This document shows positions 1 to 12,211 of a stretch of DNA of 64,000 nucleotides, one piece after another. The stretch is from Cordilura impudica. Its lineage: Eukaryota > Arthropoda > Insecta > Diptera > Scathophagidae. The DNA lies in the NCBI GenBank assembly GCA_963682025.1, contig OY821520.1, forward strand, positions 1,685,001 to 1,749,000. Reading direction: 5' to 3'. Both the position numbers and the translations under genes were made by a program. Within the stretch, counting starts at the first letter, position 1, and every line of letters begins with the position of its first letter. The notes beneath the pieces were generated by a model. The model searched no databases. It worked only from the letters and a program-made list of their open reading frames with translations, and had not been told where the DNA came from.

Positions 1-72
1 AACTTTTTGAAAAGTTTATTTTGTCAGAACAATATCTTGACAGACTGTATATAGGATTGTTAATGTATTTAC

Positions 73-387
73 CTTGGGTGAAGCTTGAGCCCCACGTATG
101 AGTGCTTGGAGATGTGCAGCACCAGGCACATCCCTAGCCATTGCACCAACATTGTAACGTGTACGTTCTTTGCATTCAAGACAATTGCGTACTGCACATG
201 TACATACCAAACGTAAACATTGACGTAGTATACCACCGCTAGACATATTTTTTTCCGCTTCCAATTCTCCAAAATTTAATGATGTTGCAAAAATTAAAAC
301 GTCTGCCATATTGACGAGACGTTGTAGAAATGAGACGGCAACTTCGAGTGGCATTCCTTGGGTGGGTTCTAGTACATCAAGTTCAGA
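73..387 (-). CDS. rg: neurobeachin exon q (before DUF1088)
   Basis: Acceptor tttcttcag, donor GTAAAT, 315 bases, phase 0. Encodes [40 protein letters not shown] and [20 protein letters not shown], matching [38 protein letters not shown] of vertebrates in pieces. The next exon must lie left of base 1. Confidence 0.95.
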
Positions 388-482
388 CTGAAGAAAAAAA
401 AAAAAAACATGAACAAAATTTTGTAATTTTCAGTCAAATTCTTTTAAATATGATAGTCATATTTGACAAACATTTTTAAAAT
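388..482. other. short intron sequence
   Basis: Intron sequence between exon q and family-H copy 1, beginning with the polypyrimidine tract of the exon q acceptor. Nothing else is recognised. Confidence 0.5.
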
Positions 483-1800
483 TTCTATTTCACAATACAA
501 TCACAAAAGCAGCGTAACACGTAAGACGCAAGACAAAATCGGTGTGACTTATGCTTGTATTGGTGAAAAAATTATGATATGTAATAACCTTTTTCAAAAT
601 GAAAAATAAAAAATGAACAATGAAAAATGAAAAAAAAAAATTAAAAATGAAAAATAAAAATGAAAAATGAAAAATGAAAAATAAAAAATGAAAAATGAAA
701 AATAAATAATGAAAAATAAAAAATTAAAAATGAAAAAAAAAAAAATAAAAACCAAAAACGAAAAAGGAAAAATAAAATATGAAAAATAAATAAAAAATGA
801 AAAATAAAAAATTAAAACTAAAAAATAAAAAATGAAAAATAAAAAATGCAAAATAAAAAATGAAAAATAAAAAATGAAAAATAAAAAATTAAAAATGAAA
901 AAAAAAAAATGAAAAACGAAAAACGAAAAACGAAAAATAAAAAATCAAAAATAAAAAATAAAATATGAAAAATAAATAAAAAATGAAAAATAGAAAATAA
1001 AAAATGAAAAATAAAAAATAAAAAATTAAAAAAAAAAATGAAAAATAAAAAAATTAAAAATGAAAAATAAAAATGAAAAATAAAAAAAAAATTAAAAATG
1101 AAAGAAAAACATGGAAAATAAAATATTCAAAACAAAAATGAAAAATAAAAGATGAACAATAAAAAATTAAAAATGAAAAAAATGAAAAATAAAAAAAAAA
1201 TTAAAAATGAAAGAAAAAAAAATGAAAAATAAAAAATGAAAAAAAATGAAAAATGAAAGGTAAAAAATGAAAAATTAAAAATGAGAAATAAAAAATGAAA
1301 AATAAAAAACGAAAAATAAAAACTTAAAAATGAATAACGAAAAATGAAAAATAAAAAACGAAAAACAAAAATGAGAAATTTAAATAAAAAATAAAAAATT
1401 AAAAATGAATGAATAATAAAAAAGGAAAAATAAAAACCTAAAAATTTTAAAAACGAAAAATAAGAAATGAATAATAAAAAATTTAAAATTATATATAAAA
1501 ATTAAAAATAAAAAAGGAAATAAAAAAAAAAAATTAAAAATAAAAAATGTAAAATGAAAAATGAAAAATAAAAATTGATACATGCAAAATGACAAATGAA
1601 AAATGAAAAACTAAAAATAAAAAACGAAAAATTAAACGGTTGAAATAATAAATAATAATAAATATTTTTATGTTAGCAGAGGCCCTGCAGTTGTTTGTCA
1701 TAAGCTTTCTTTTTGATTTAAAAAGAAGTGCCATTAAAAAATCTTAAGTTACTAGATGTTTACACATCTGCCCAGTGATCGGACTCACATGATTTTTTTT
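483..1800 (+). mobile_element. family-H element copy 1 with A/T microsatellite core
   Basis: The left module (ctatttcacaatacaatcac ... cttatgcttgtattggtg) and right module (gcagaggccctgcagttg ... ctagatgtttacacatct ... gatcggactcacatga) recur in six other places in the window. The centre (about 595-1640) is degenerate A-rich 5-8-mer DNA, variants of AAAAATGAAAAATAA. The Phe/Ile-rich open frames on its minus strand are translated microsatellite. Confidence 0.8.
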
Positions 1801-2099
1801 AATATTAAAAGTCATAATTAAGTGGAAAACAAAATTATACTTATATAATTTTTGAAAATATCAACTATTAATGATTCAGTTGGCTATCCTGCAAAGTGTA
1901 TGTATTTTGAAGTTATATAGTCTCGAGATCTTCTGGTGTGAAATGTCTTCTATTCTGCTTTATTTTATATATTAAGTACTTATTTTGAATCAGTATGTAA
2001 TTATTTACTTATAATTAAGAAATGTACACAGCAATATATAAGCATGTCTGTAAAAAAATGTCAACCATCCATACAATTTACATTGTTTTGTTTACTTAC
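1801..2099. other. intron sequence, nothing recognised
   Basis: AT-rich sequence between family-H copy 1 and exon p. Confidence 0.5.
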
Positions 2100-2485
2100 A
2101 TTTGGTGAGGTGGCTGAAGCTAACAGGGGCAACAAACCACCACAGGCAATTATCAAATTATCTGCTAGTTGCGAAATCAAATGTACGGTGTTTACAACAA
2201 ATATTGCATTTTCGCTGGAATTGACAAAATCCAATACACTTTTCGTTGAATGAGAACGCCACACTTGTATATCCGTTTCCAATGAGAACAGAACATCCGA
2301 TAGTAAACGCTGATGTATGTAAGACCACTTGAATTCTGGTATACGGAATGGAGGTCGTGTTGGGCCAGGACTAAACATGGGCCGAGTCGAACCAGATTTA
2401 GGTCGTTGATGGTGCTGGTGCTGCTGCGGCTGCTGCTGTTGTTGTTGTTGTTGTTGTTGTGTATGAGTTTGTTGCTTTGTGTCAT
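2100..2485 (-). CDS. rg: neurobeachin exon p (polyQ, then conserved RIPEFKW segment)
   Basis: Acceptor tgcatttag, donor GTAAGT, 386 bases. A polyglutamine run of ten and a Gln/His tract precede [40 protein letters not shown] and [20 protein letters not shown], nearly identical to vertebrate [21 protein letters not shown]. Overlapping reading frames elsewhere in this exon are shadows. Confidence 0.95.
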
Positions 2486-4597
2486 CTAAATGCAAATAAA
2501 GTAAATGAGAATGGAACATTTACAATATTTGTTTAAAAGTATTTCCATTAATGCAAACAGACATGTGTACCACGATACGAGTACATGCCTATAATTACTT
2601 CGTTTCATGTTTGGCTGTAATGTGACGTAAATTTCAGTTAATTGTGAGTAAACGAATGCAGAAAAAAAACTCATACTTTTGAAAGTTCAACCCTCTAGCG
2701 CTTTGTTGTTAAACAAAATTTCGTTGTCGGAGCAGTAGCTTGTTTGAATGTTTGTACATACTTACGTATGTACGTACTTCGTTAACTCAAATGTTTATTT
2801 AAAAGAAAACTAAACGATATCTCGTATTAAAGGAGGGTTGGATGGTTGTTTAAATTGTGTTCTTGTCTAACCGAAGCGTAAATTTGTGGCATGTTTAATA
2901 CCCTAGACAAATGGAAGCGAGAGAATTCAAACACAAACATATTTGTACGTAAATCTATTTAGTAGGTTGGCATCTTTTCTTTTTAAATAAGGAATGTTGA
3001 TTAATTAAAAATTAAAACTAATTAATCAGGTGTTAAAAAACCATTAAAATTTATGTGGAGGAATTATGTTAACGTGCACGTAATAACATCTCTTCATAAG
3101 GGATACAATTCTGCTGCAAAGTTTCTCGAAAAGATTTGTCAATGCCGGTATTCGAATTATTCGATAAACCAGTTTTTTTTTTCAATTATTCAATATTTTA
3201 GAATTTTTTTTTTTTTAAATTTGAAATGATACTTTAGTAAGGATAGTGAAGATCTTCTTCAAATTAATAAAACGAAAAAATTATTTAAACAGATGTAATA
3301 AATTTTAGCAGAAAAAAAAAACAAACACCGAGTGTCAAACGAAAGTTCAGATTTGACATTTGAAAAGAAATATATCTTAACATTATAAAAATGTGAAATC
3401 CTGCAAAAAGACACAAAAAGACAGACAATAATAACATTTTGTTAATTTTAGGTTAAATGATATAAAATGTGGTTCACAATTAACCGATATTTTTAAATAG
3501 TAAACACTAAGTTGTATAATCGATGTGCAACACAATTATTTCTTACTATACTGATCTTATATATTATTAAGATCATGAATAATTGATGTTTTTTTTCTTT
3601 GTTGAGAAAGTAAAAATTAAAAATTTTGATTTCTAATTAAAATTTTATATATAAAAATCGATATTCGAAACCGGTTGTTGAAACAAATAACCGAAACCAG
3701 TTTTTAGAATAGGCTGTTTTTCAAGGTATTCGAAACCCGTTTTTATAAATATGCCGAATATTTGACAATTCTCTTTTCGAATTCATTACTCACGAGCAGA
3801 ACGTGCCGTTAATGATTTCTGTTCAAATATATAAACTCGTATTTTTAAGTTGTACAAATGTTGCAGTCTGTCAATATTCCCTTCGCTTCGAATTTAAAAG
3901 AATAAAGTCTCTATGAAAAACTTGGCAACCTATTATACCATTGTACACACATAAAAAAGGAATTCAAGTAAAAAAATAATGTTTTTTTTGTTCGTTTGTA
4001 GCATATCATTTGCTGTCAATGTAATTGCATCATAAGGCTCTATCTTTATCTCCTTAAATATATAAATGAACGTGGAAATGTATAAATTTTCTCTGCAACT
4101 CGGAGTTTGTATGAAATTAAAATACAGTGTCCTGGTATAGAATGTTGGTAGTGGAACTGGGAGGGAGGGGGGTGGTTGAGGTGGTAGGGTGTTGAGTTTT
4201 AATATTATGCTATTTATTTTTACGGTTTAACTGGTAATGTTTGTTCAAATTGCTTGGTATTTGCTGAGATTTTTCATAGAAAGTGGTAAATGAGTCAACT
4301 GCTGCAAGGGATCGAAAGCATAGAAGAATACATGAACATTGTAACTGAAAATGGATTTTTTTTTTCTATTTATTGTAAAATTTACTTGAGTTTATTTTAT
4401 ACCCAGATTTAATGCTTTTGAGAAAATTGTTATTTTAATTTGTAATATATGATACGGAAGTAATTAAAGTCATCGTATTTTTGGTGAAAAAAAAAACAGA
4501 ATTCGAATACAAAATACCAAACATGGCATAAGAAGAAGGCTTTTGGAATAATACTTGTATGTTTTATAAATTTGGGGGGTAAGAAAAAAAAACTTAC
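2486..4597. other. intron between exons o and p
   Basis: AT-rich intron. Apart from the foldback element at 3126-3780 and a short G-rich run near 4160-4190, I see no gene or RNA. Confidence 0.6.
3126..3780. mobile_element. foldback/MITE-like element
   Basis: The ends are imperfect inverted repeats: TCGAAAAGATTTGTCAATGC at the left and, read inward from the right, TCGAAAAGAGAATTGTCAAA, followed on both sides by further matching blocks (TATTCGAA, AAACC/AAACGGG). About 655 bases, no coding capacity. No clear target duplication. Confidence 0.5.
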
Positions 4598-6835
4598 CAA
4601 AATGTTGATTTTCAACCTGAGTACTAGCACTTTGTTGTTGATGCTGTAGTTGTGGTTCTGCTTCTGGTTCTGGTTCTGGTTGTGGTTGTTCTGATTCTTG
4701 TTCATCTGATTCATCAACCAGATGATGCGTTTGTGTTTCTTGGCTTACAGCACTTTCAGCATCCAACTTTTGCAGACCAAACTGCTCTTCAGTATGACTA
4801 AGCAGTTCAGTTTCTACAGTTGGAATTACATTCTTTTTATTGTGTTTTTCAGTTTGTCGCTCTTGAAATAATATTTCTTCAGCTGTTGACACAATTGAAG
4901 AAACAGTTTGTTCAACAAGATCATTGACAACAGTTTGTACTATTTCTGCTACATTTTCCACTTCTGAACTCTCTATTATATCAAGTTCATCGGTAACTTT
5001 TGGGGATGTGGCTGTTTCGAGAGCTGCTCGTATGACTTCCTCAATGATTTGTTGGGCTGTCTCATTCAGATATTCTTCTGATTCTGGTTGTTCACCATTA
5101 GTGACGGATTGTTTATCTTTCATGTCATTGTTATTGGTTTCTGTTGTGGCATGTAATATTTGATTTGCTTCAGAGGATGTTTCTATTACCTTGTCTATGA
5201 GCTCGTCAACAATGTCTTTAACAATTATATCAACTTTAGATTCGACATGATCATCATTTAAGTTTATTAGAGCATCGTCCATCATAGAAGCACTCGATAC
5301 AGTTGTTTCAGGACTTAGAGAACAAATTTCTTCTGTAGTTTCTACGGTTGTCGATAAAGATGAACTTACTTCTAACTCAGCTAAATCTTTGACACAAGTT
5401 TCAACTGGTGCTATTGTTGGTGCCGCTGTTATTGTTGCTCTCATTTGTAATTCGTTAATATTAATTAGATTTTCTTTAGTTTTTTCAGTCTTTTTAGTTT
5501 CCTCATCAATATTTAGGGCTTCGTTGAGTGTCTCAATATTGGCATTGATTTCTAATGTTGTTTCCATAGTATTTTCAATTTCGGTTTCTGTTTGGGTTTC
5601 AGATTTTGCTTCCGTTATATTGTTATTAAGTAAATTTCTAGTATTGAGCAGATTTACTTTATCTTGTGTTACAGTATCATCTTGAGTTGAGGACGATTCT
5701 TTTATTTTCTTTTCATTATTTAAAACACCCTGTACCACTTCATTTACAGCCAATTCAATTTCTTCATCTTTAATAACAGACGAAGCTTCATGTAATTCAT
5801 CAGCTACCAGTTTACAGTCTTGCAAAGCTGTTTCCGAATCATTCAGCACTTGTTGCACATGCAATTCAATGTCATTTATTTCTTCCTTGGCATTTTCCTT
5901 TTCAAGTTCCTCTAAATCGTTAATATTTAATGTGTCTCGCAATGCTTCTGGCCCTCCAATCGATGGTGGCGGAGTTGTTGTTGTTTTGGCGGGTGTTGTT
6001 ATGGCACTGGTAGTTGTGGAACAAACAGCGTTACCATTACAGTTGACGCCTGTTACAATTATTACCGATTTAATATGATCATTGTAAACATCACTTATAT
6101 TGGATATACTAGATTTAACAGCATCATTGGGCACATCATCATTAGCCGGTTCTTTAGACTTTTCGCATATATCTGATTCGACTGTACAATCACATTCACC
6201 TTCAGCTTCATCTCTAACGTCATCATTATGAAGATCCGCACAATCATCTGTGATTTGCTGATGATAACTTGGGCACTCTTCCGTTTCAATTTCGTCGTCA
6301 ACATCTTCATCCACCTGAGGCACATCTTCTAAAGAAGCTACCGACGTAGCATTATGAATAACATTATGTTGTTGTTGCATTTCTTCACGTTCCCAACCAC
6401 TGATAGTACTTATAGGTCTTGCTTGTCGTAGAGCTGGGTCTGTTATATTATCCGTACGTTGCCTTTCATAATGCTCATACATTTGAGCAAATTGCAACTT
6501 GAATTCTTCATATGAAACTTTTGAATGCACAATGGCCAATGTATCAACCCAAACTCTCCAGCCGCCATATTCGTATTTGATAGCATGATGCAATAACATA
6601 CGAAACAGTGAATAAACCATATCGGAAATTTTCTGTTCTTCTGTATTTTTGGGATGTATATAGGCCATGGCTATAAGCCACTCTTGCCAAACGGACATTT
6701 GTAAAACCGTTCGTCTATTCTCACGATTACTGTTACACAGTAGTGTCATGTCCGAAAGAAATAGTTTTTTAACTTCTATTAAAGATTCCGTTTGTTTCGA
6801 TTGCCTTATCAATGTGGCAACAACTTTTAACATCA
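4598..6835 (-). CDS. rg: neurobeachin exon o: conserved start, long acidic AKAP-like region
   Basis: A 2238-base exon with acceptor ataattgcag and donor GTAAGT. Its first ~150 codons are conserved neurobeachin (MLKVVATLIRQ, FLSDMTLLCNSNRENRRTVL, KYEYGGWRVWVDTLAIVHSK, STISGWE). The rest is a rapidly evolving Glu/Asp/Thr/Ser-rich region typical of the variable middle of the protein. Near its 3' end are three amphipathic helix candidates with the spacing of PKA RII-binding helices: KVDIIVKDIVDELIDKVI (5185-5237), TAQQIIEEVIRAALETAT (5006-5061) and VAEIVQTVVNDLVEQTVSSI (within 4869-4954). Rugose is known as an RII-anchoring protein, so these are plausible docking sites; binding is inference. It ends in a Gln/Glu/Pro-rich tract. 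Confidence 0.94.
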
Positions 6836-7012
6836 CTGCAATTATAAATAATAATATCATTATGTTATTTGAATTATTTTCTGATTTATTTTTGCACGAG
6901 AATGTATTTTATTGTTTAAAAAAAATGCATTAAAAACTGTAACATTTATCATTGGTTTCTTTTTTTTACTTAACTAAAATAACAATAATAATTTCTACTT
7001 ACTTGGATTCTC
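6836..7012. other. short intron between exons n and o
   Basis: 177-base intron with consensus GTAAGT donor and a poly-T tract; no other feature. Confidence 0.8.
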
Positions 7013-7194
7013 TAAACGATAGTGACTCTCGGGTTCAGGATGTCTATTGTACATAATATGTTGTGAAATATGTTCGGTCATAATTTCATATAAGACATTA
7101 TATGTTGGCATCGACAATGATTCTTCATATAAAAGCAAACGCTCCGCTAATAGTGTATATAAATTATGTGGCGACATGACATCATATTTTCTTC
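7013..7194 (-). CDS. rg: neurobeachin exon n (DUF4704 region)
   Basis: Acceptor ctttcag, donor GTAAGT, 182 bases. Encodes [40 protein letters not shown] and [13 protein letters not shown], matching HSLFTLLGERLMLHTN...YNTLYEILTEQ of vertebrates. It splits the Met codon (A/TG) shared with exon o. Confidence 0.94.
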
Positions 7195-7365
7195 TGAAAG
7201 GAACAGAAAAGGCAAAACGAAAGAAAATGTCATGGAAGATATAGTAGGAACATTTAATGAAACGAAAATAAAAGATAACAATTTTTCATATTTAACAAAG
7301 ACCAAACCAAACCAAAAAAATGAAAAAAAAAACAATAGAGTTGGTGGATGATGATAGATACGTAC

Positions 7366-7556
7366 TTGTATGTACTTCTTGATAAGAAAAATCCTAATAA
7401 TTTAAGGGCTTGCAAGCGTATCAATTGACTTTCAGCAGCCAATAATTTAAATATAGATCTAACACCATGTTTAACGTCGAAAGCAGGTACCATAGAGCTG
7501 GGATGCTCAGACATAAGCGATATTAACATTTGTAAGACATCATGTAAATTTTCATC
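7366..7556 (-). CDS. rg: neurobeachin exon m (DUF4704 region)
   Basis: Acceptor atttcttag, donor GTACGT, 191 bases. Encodes [40 protein letters not shown] and [17 protein letters not shown] placed the donor at GTACGT because only this choice restores a Lys-Arg-Lys-Tyr-Asp junction with exon n. Confidence 0.93.
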
Positions 7557-7634
7557 CTAAGAAATGAAAAAAAATCATTTGTTATTTTTTCACAATTCAT
7601 TGGCGGGGCAGGTGTGTATTAGTTAATAATTTAC

Positions 7635-7777
7635 CTCATGCATGGTTGTCAAATAGTTTAGAATGCTCTGCAGTTCGTCTTCTTTGACACCTTGGCCTAT
7701 CATTATCAATTGTTTCAGAAACAATAAAATATAAGCACGTATAGCTAAAATATCTTTCTGAGCTGGACGAGGACCAT
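7635..7777 (-). CDS. rg: neurobeachin exon l (DUF4704 region)
   Basis: Acceptor atttgctag, donor GTAAAT, 143 bases. With the split Asp codon it encodes [40 protein letters not shown] and NYLTTMHE, matching [31 protein letters not shown] of vertebrates piece by piece. Confidence 0.95.
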
Positions 7778-8029
7778 CTAGCAAATTATTAAATAATAAA
7801 TAAATATATTAATATGTATGTACGTACACATATATATTATTTAAATATAACTAATAGTAAATGACTAAAACCAATTTAAAAAAGTGAATAATTTCAAATA
7901 AAAAGAATTTTATTTATTCTTAAGATTTCGCTTCTTTTCTAAAAGATCAGATCAATATTTTAATAATCTGGATTATAATATATGTTTATGTAAAACACAA
8001 TCCAAATCAGAACAGAAATATGTATTCCC
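7778..8029. other. intron sequence, nothing recognised
   Basis: AT-rich intron DNA between exon l and a decayed family-P copy. Confidence 0.5.
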
Positions 8030-8620
8030 AAACACTCTGTGTTTATGGAAAAATGATCGACTTTTATTATATCGATCGACTAAGAAGCACTTTTTCAGTT
8101 GAATAAGCGTTGTCCGTCTATTCGTCTGTCTGTATGTGTGTCCTTGTAACTAAACTACAGCTCGTAAATATGGATATATGATGATCAAATTTTGTATATA
8201 AGATTCTGTCGGCTATCGGCCATACAAATAAATCTAATGAATCGACTTAAATTTCTCTAAGTACTAGTTTATCATGTGTCGGTAAAAATTGAAGCATATT
8301 ATTTGTAATTTGTAATCTTAATCAGCAGTAGAAAAATATACCACACAGTACGATCTTTAGTCAAAGTTCCCATATATAGCTGAAGTAATCAAAGTAAAAA
8401 AATATTGATTATATGACTATATAAACGTATATGTTCATGCAAAAAAAAAAAAATAAAATGACTAGCAAATATATCATAATCATATAGGCGTAGTCCCCAT
8501 ATAAAAATTGCAAACGATATGCACTTTTCATGAAGTTTTTATATCTACAGGCAAAAAAATTTATAACAATGACACTAAAATGGGGTTTATAGTTTTCGAC
8601 ATCCAATTATTTGAATCCAA
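8030..8620 (+). repeat. decayed family-P repeat fragment
   Basis: Diagnostic blocks of family P remain in diverged form: atcgatcgactaagaagcac, gttgtccgtctattcgtctg, a block resembling tgatgaaatttggtatataag, and agttcccatatata. Terminal hairpins are not recognisable, so this is an old, rearranged copy. Confidence 0.6.
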
Positions 8621-8626
8621 GAACTT

Positions 8627-11508
8627 TTGAAGTGTAAACATCTACAAGCGCAGGGGCTTAAAATCTATTTCACAATACAATCATAAAAACAGCGTAACAT
8701 GTAAGACGTAAGACAAAATCGTTGTGAGTTATGATTGTATTGGCGAAATAATTATGATATGTAATAGCCTGATTGAAAATTAAAAATGATTAATAAAAAT
8801 TAAAAATAAAAAATGAAAAATGAAAAAGGAATAATGAAAAATAAAAAATGAAAAGTGAAAAATTAAAACTGAAAACTTAAAGATTAAAAATAAAAAATGA
8901 AAAATGAAAATGAAAAATAAAAAATGAAATATGAAAAATAAAAATGAAAAATTAAATATGAAATATGAAAAATAAAAAATGAAAAATGAACAATACAAAA
9001 TGAAAAATAAAAAATGAAAAATGAAAATAAAAATGAAATACGAAAAAATAAAAAATTAAAAATACGAAATTAAAATGGAAAATAAAAAATTATAAACGAA
9101 AAATGAAAATCGAAAAATGCAAAATAAAAAATTAAAAATGAAAAATAAAAAATTAAAAATAAAATATTAAAAATTAGAAACGAAAACCGAAAAATTAAAA
9201 ATGAAATATAAAAAATGAAAAATTAAAAAAATTAAAAAAAATAAAAAATCAAATATGAAAAATAAAAAACTAAATATGAAAAATTAAATATGAAAAACAA
9301 CAAATGAAAAATGAAAAATTGAAACTGAAAAATGAAAAATTAAAACTGAAAAATGAAAAATTAAAACTGAAAAATGAAAAATGTAAACTTAAAAATGAAA
9401 AATAAATAATAAAAATGAAAAATAAGAAATGAAAAATAAAAATTGAAAAACGAAAAATTAAAAATTAAAAAAAAAATGAAAAATAAGAAATGAACAATAA
9501 AAAGTGAAAAATAATATATGAAAAATGAAAAACTAAAAGTGAAAGATGAAAAATTAAAAATATAAAATAAAAAAAAAATAAGAAATGGAAAATAAAAAAT
9601 TAAAAACGATAAATAAAAAAAAATAATTAAAATAAAAAATGCAAAATTAAAAAAAAATTAAAATTTAAAATGAAAAATTAAAAGTTAAAAATGAAAAATT
9701 AAAAATGAAAAATAATAAATGAAAACTAAAAAATTAAAAATAACAAATGAAAAATGAAAGTGAAAAACAAAAATGAAGTATGAAAAATGAAAAAATAAAA
9801 ATGAAAAGTGAACAATAACTAATGAAAAATAAAAAATGAAAAATAAAAAACGAAAAATGAAAATGAAAATGAAAAATGAAATATGAAGAAATAAAAAATT
9901 AAAAATACGAAATAAAAAATAAAAAATAAAAATTAAAAATGAAAAATAAAAAATGAAAAATGACAATCGAAAAATGAAAGATATAAAATGAAAAATAAAA
10001 ATAAAATATGAAAAATTAGAAAAGAAAACAAAAAACGAAAACCGAAACCCGAAAACTGAAAAATAAAAAATTAAAAATGAAAAAAAAAAAAAATTAAAAA
10101 TGAAAAATTAAATCTGCAAAATAAAAAATTTAAACTGCAAAATGAAAAATGAAAAATTAAAACTGAAAAATTAAAAATGAAAAATTAAAAAATAAAAATG
10201 AAAAATAAAAAATGAAATATAAGAAATGAAAAATGAAAAATTAAAACTTAAAAATGAAAAATGAAAAATAAGAAATGAAAAACGAAATATGAACAATAAA
10301 AAATGAAAAATAAAATATGATAAATGAAAAATAAAATATGAAAAATGAAAAATTAAAAGTGAAAGGAGAAATATGAGAAATTAAAAATTAAAAATAAAAA
10401 ATTAAAAATAAGAAATGAAAAATGAGAAATTAAAACTGAAAAATTAAAAACGAAAAATGAAAAATAAAAAATTAAAAATAAAAAATGAAAAAAAAAAAAA
10501 TTAAAAATAAAAAATGTAAAAAAGAAATATGAAAAATAAAAAATTAAAAATCAAAAAATGAAAAATATAAAATGAAAATGAAAAATAAAGAATAAAAAAT
10601 AAAAAATGAAAAATGAAAAATGCAAAACTAAAAATGAAAAATTAAATCTGAAAAATGAAAAGCTAAAAATGAAAAATAAAAAATTAAAAATAAAAAATGA
10701 AAAAAAAAAAAATTAAAAATAAAAAATGTAAAAAAGAAATATGAAAAATAAAAAATGAAAAATCAAAAAATGAAAAATATAAAATGAAAATGAAAAATAA
10801 AGAATAAAAAATAAAAAATGAAAAATGCAAAACTAAAAATGAAAAATTAAATCTGAAAAATGAAAAGCTAAAAATGAAAAATGAAAAATTAAAAATAAAA
10901 AACGAAAAATAAGATATGAAAAATTAAACATGAAAAAAAAAAAAATTAAAATTAAAATTAAAACTGAAAACTGAAAAATGAAAACTGAAATATAAAAAAT
11001 GAAAAAAAAAAGAAATGAAAAATGAAAAACGAAAAATAAGATATGAAAAATTAAAAATGAAAAATAAAACATAAAAAATTAAAATCGAAAAAGAAAGATA
11101 AAAAATGAAAAATGAAAAATTAAAAATGAAAATTAAAAAATAGAAAATTAAAATAAAAAATAAAATATGAAAAATTAGAAACGAAAACGAAAACGAAAAA
11201 CGAAAACCGAAAAACTAAAAATGAAAAATAAACATGAAAAATAAAAAATTAAAAATTAAAAATAAATAATGAAAATTGAAAAATTAAAAATGAAAAACGA
11301 AAAACTAAAAATGAAAAAAGGAAAATTAACCAGTAGAAATAATAAATAATAATAAATATTGTTATATTAGCAAAGCCCCTGCAGTTGATTGCTGTAAGTG
11401 ATATACAGATGACGCTCTCTGTTTGATTTTAAAAAAGTGCCACACAAAAATTTTTAATTACTAGATGTTTACACATCTCCCCTGTGATCGGACTCACATG
11501 ATTTTTTT
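8627..11508 (+). mobile_element. family-H element copy 2 with 2.6-kb microsatellite core
   Basis: The left end retains the hairpin-like aagtgtaaacatctacaagc and gcaggggc block and the tttcacaatacaatc module. The right end has ctagatgtttacacatctcc and gatcggactcacatga. Between them are about 2.6 kb of AAAAATGAAAAATAA-type degenerate repeats, including an internal near-duplicate block (around 10470-10640 and 10690-10870). Confidence 0.8.
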
Positions 11509-11988
11509 AAGGGCATCGTAGAACAATTCAAATTTTCATAGCTGTTTTTTTAAGACTATAGTTCTATTTACTTGTAACAAAACCTAGTAGTAAAAATCGT
11601 GCTTACTGAGTAAGTTGTCCATTAGTCGACCCATCACGAGTCACAGTTTTTCTAGCAAATGCTTTAAATTTAACTTAAGTCTAAACTTGTCGCCCAATAA
11701 GAGAAAACCTCTTTTAAAATTCACAAATTCAAATTCAAATATCGGTTTATGCCGATATCAAACAGTACGAGGTATGCCGATAGTCATGTAATAATTTAGA
11801 ATTTGAAATTTATGCTCGTATATTTCTATGTACACATATTAAATGGAATATTTTTCATTTCATTTATTCTGACAAAAGTGTAATCCGTAAATATAATTGA
11901 TTTTTACAATTTATTTTATTTACATAGGAACTGTCATTCAATGGATTAAATATATTTATTTTTGTGTATTTAATTGTGTTCAACTTAC
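11509..11988. other. intron sequence, nothing recognised
   Basis: Unique-looking AT-rich intron DNA between family-H copy 2 and exon k. Confidence 0.5.
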
Positions 11989-12211
11989 CCAATCCCTTTG
12001 GTAATATACCACTTTTAGCACGTGGATTCACAACCCAATAATAATATTTTAATGTATGAACTGTTTGCAATACAGTGCTAACTCGTCGTACGTTGCTATA
12101 GATTTGTGTATCACTAAGAAATTCTGTTGCTAAATATGAATATAATCTCGCTTGGACATTGGCCGGTGTATAAATCCATAAGGCCGGATTAAATAGAACA
12201 TGATCCAACAG
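11989..12211 (-). CDS. rg: neurobeachin exon k (DUF4704 region)
   Basis: Acceptor aacatggcag, donor GTAAGT, 223 bases. Encodes [40 protein letters not shown] and [20 protein letters not shown], matching DHILFNPAIWIHTPAKVQ and [13 protein letters not shown] of neurobeachin. The upstream intron of 9.9 kb carries the nested Transib/Tc1 complex. Confidence 0.95.

Noticed and set aside
594..851. Phe/Ile-rich open frames on the minus strand of the A/T arrays (also near 1380, 8780, 9685, 10833, 39696, 40000, 60389, 61604, 62218)
   Set aside because: They are translations of AAAAATGAAAAATAA-type microsatellite. They have no starts in context, no conservation and the same composition everywhere.
4924..6325. 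Open frames overlapping the large acidic neurobeachin exon in other frames
   Set aside because: Shadows of the real minus-strand exon, whose frame matches neurobeachin and splices correctly.
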